The notes under the pieces: generated by a model
The model's database searches: none
Seen by the model: the letters and a program-made list of their open reading frames with translations, nothing else
What the model was told of the DNA's origin: nothing
Position numbers and translations under genes: made by a program
Shown: in pieces, positions 5,412 through 6,237 of the stretch
Layout of the letters: the number at the start of each line of letters is the position of its first letter
Numbering within the stretch: position 1 is the first letter of the stretch
Origin: Aquirhabdus sp.
GTDB lineage: Bacteria; Pseudomonadota; Gammaproteobacteria; Pseudomonadales; Moraxellaceae
DNA length: 6,237 nucleotides
Assembly: GCA_030151145.1 (NCBI GenBank)
Contig: JASLEL010000178.1
Location: forward strand, 1 to 6,237
Reading direction: 5' to 3'

Positions 5412-6237
5412 GCCAGCCCGACCTGATCGATCGGAGCCTTTGTCCCCGGGGCGCTAGCAGCACTTGATGCCGCCTGCCCAGCTGCTACTATCCCCCGGCG
5501 ACCTGCATCCAGCAGAATGACATCATTCTGAGGAGTATGGATCCGGCTGCACAAAACATCCCGATAATGGCGTTCCAGCGCATTGCGCCGCTCCAGCCCC
5601 GGATTTCCTGCTGCCTTAATTGCTAATTCCACGGCCTGTATGGCATTCGAGGTGACGAGATATTTGATCTGGCCTGCGTGCTGGATATCGACCTGACCTG
5701 CAGCGGCCGAGTCCAGCAGGATTTGATTATTCAGCAATAGACTGTCGATACGGCCCACGATCTCCTGAAAACGCGGCAGCGATGATAACGGCGCACCCAG
5801 ATTGGCGGGCTTGCGCTCATGCAGCCAGGACACGAATCGCAGGCGTGCCGCACGTGCGACGCCATCATAAATGCTGGATAGCAGCACACTCAGCCACAAT
5901 GTACCGCGCTGGTCCAGCTCCGAACGACGATCCATGGTTGCCGGATAAATATCAACCGCATGGTCTTCAGGCACAAAGACATCCCTGAAAACCACATCAT
6001 GACTGCCGGTTGCGCGCATGCCCAAATGATCCCATGTTTCAACGATCTCAATGCCTGCAGCACTGCTGGGTACCAGCCATGTACCGACCAATGGCTCCTC
6101 ATCATCGGAGCGCGCCCAAACGGCAAGCCATGTCAGGCCATCAATGCCGGTACAATAAGTCTTGTGCCCATTGATGAGCCAGCCATGTTCAACCCGACGG
6201 GCGATTGTATTGGGCAATCCGCCCCGAGCAGGCGTAC
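5408..6237 (-). CDS. SfnB/DszC-like flavin monooxygenase of the acyl-CoA dehydrogenase fold, 5' end cut by the window
   Basis: The frame is open to the right edge, leaving 275 residues (about the last two thirds of a 400-residue protein). A TTG at 6217 lies inside the flavin-binding domain and is not the start, because coding sequence continues upstream with the family motif TPARGG. Visible positions 1-100 are the middle beta domain (WLINGHKTYCTG, 19-30; DHLGMRATGSHD, 69-80). Positions 115-245 are the C-terminal helical bundle that packs on FMN or FAD. Where acyl-CoA dehydrogenases have the catalytic Glu in the YEGT motif, this protein has RIHTPQND (231-238). That pattern resembles flavin monooxygenases such as DszC, and SfnB-type proteins linked to sulfur acquisition. 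I infer oxygenation of a sulfur or carbon centre using reduced flavin from a separate reductase not seen here. The last 25 residues are Ala-rich and look disordered. It ends in an ATGA overlap with the dehydrogenase gene, so the two are cotranscribed. Confidence 0.9.
   Translation of the reverse strand, partial: TPARGGLPNTIARRVEHGWLINGHKTYCTGIDGLTWLAVWARSDDEEPLVGTWLVPSSAAGIEIVETWDHLGMRATGSHDVVFRDVFVPEDHAVDIYPATMDRRSELDQRGTLWLSVLLSSIYDGVARAARLRFVSWLHERKPANLGAPLSSLPRFQEIVGRIDSLLLNNQILLDSAAAGQVDIQHAGQIKYLVTSNAIQAVELAIKAAGNPGLERRNALERHYRDVLCSRIHTPQNDVILLDAGRRGIVAAGQAASSAASAPGTKAPIDQVGLA

Noticed and set aside
6200..6217. TTG at 6217 as the start of the flavoenzyme
   Set aside because: The frame continues upstream to the window edge with a family-typical TPARGG segment, so the gene is simply cut by the window.
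1..6237. tRNA, rRNA, CRISPR arrays, insertion sequences and attachment sites
   Set aside because: No cloverleaf, spaced direct repeats, transposase-like protein or terminal inverted repeats were seen on either strand.

Overview
The window reads almost entirely on the minus strand and holds five protein-coding genes. Two run off the edges: an acyl-CoA-dehydrogenase-fold flavoenzyme enters at the right edge (5' end missing), and a TonB-dependent outer-membrane receptor leaves at the left edge (3' end missing). TonB-dependent uptake and a lipobox-bearing export signal point to a Gram-negative bacterium. Moderate-GC coding DNA, SsuA-type and SfnB-type genes and a sigma-54-like promoter fit a gammaproteobacterium best, but no marker fixes the genus.

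Layout in transcription order (right to left). First comes an SfnB/DszC-like flavin monooxygenase (6237-5408, partial). Next is a D-2-hydroxyacid dehydrogenase (5411-4440), joined by an ATGA stop/start overlap. Then comes a class II aldolase/adducin-family protein (4401-3496) with a strong ribosome binding site after a 38-base gap. An SsuA/NMT1-type substrate-binding lipoprotein follows (3466-2453, possibly starting at 3496 through a TAATG overlap). A 273-base non-coding gap (2452-2180) separates this from the TonB-dependent receptor (2179 to the left edge). The overlaps and short gaps indicate that the first four genes form one transcript. Its promoter lies beyond the right edge.

The non-coding gap is the only sizeable stretch without a gene and is full of signals. 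It has a -24/-12 sigma-54-like element reading toward the receptor and a very AT-rich tract with three alternating ATTAAAAT octamers set exactly 19 bases apart. It also has an imperfect inverted repeat in the leader and a ribosome binding site.

Together the genes look like an uptake and breakdown module. The receptor would carry a scarce ligand across the outer membrane and the lipoprotein would capture it in the periplasm. The flavoenzyme, which lacks the acyl-CoA dehydrogenase catalytic glutamate, would oxygenate it, and the dehydrogenase and aldolase-like protein would handle the carbon skeleton. Sulfonate- and sulfone-scavenging systems are the nearest known analogy, so an organosulfur substrate is the leading inference. 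The substrate is not shown by the sequence, and no ABC permease or ATPase gene is visible here.
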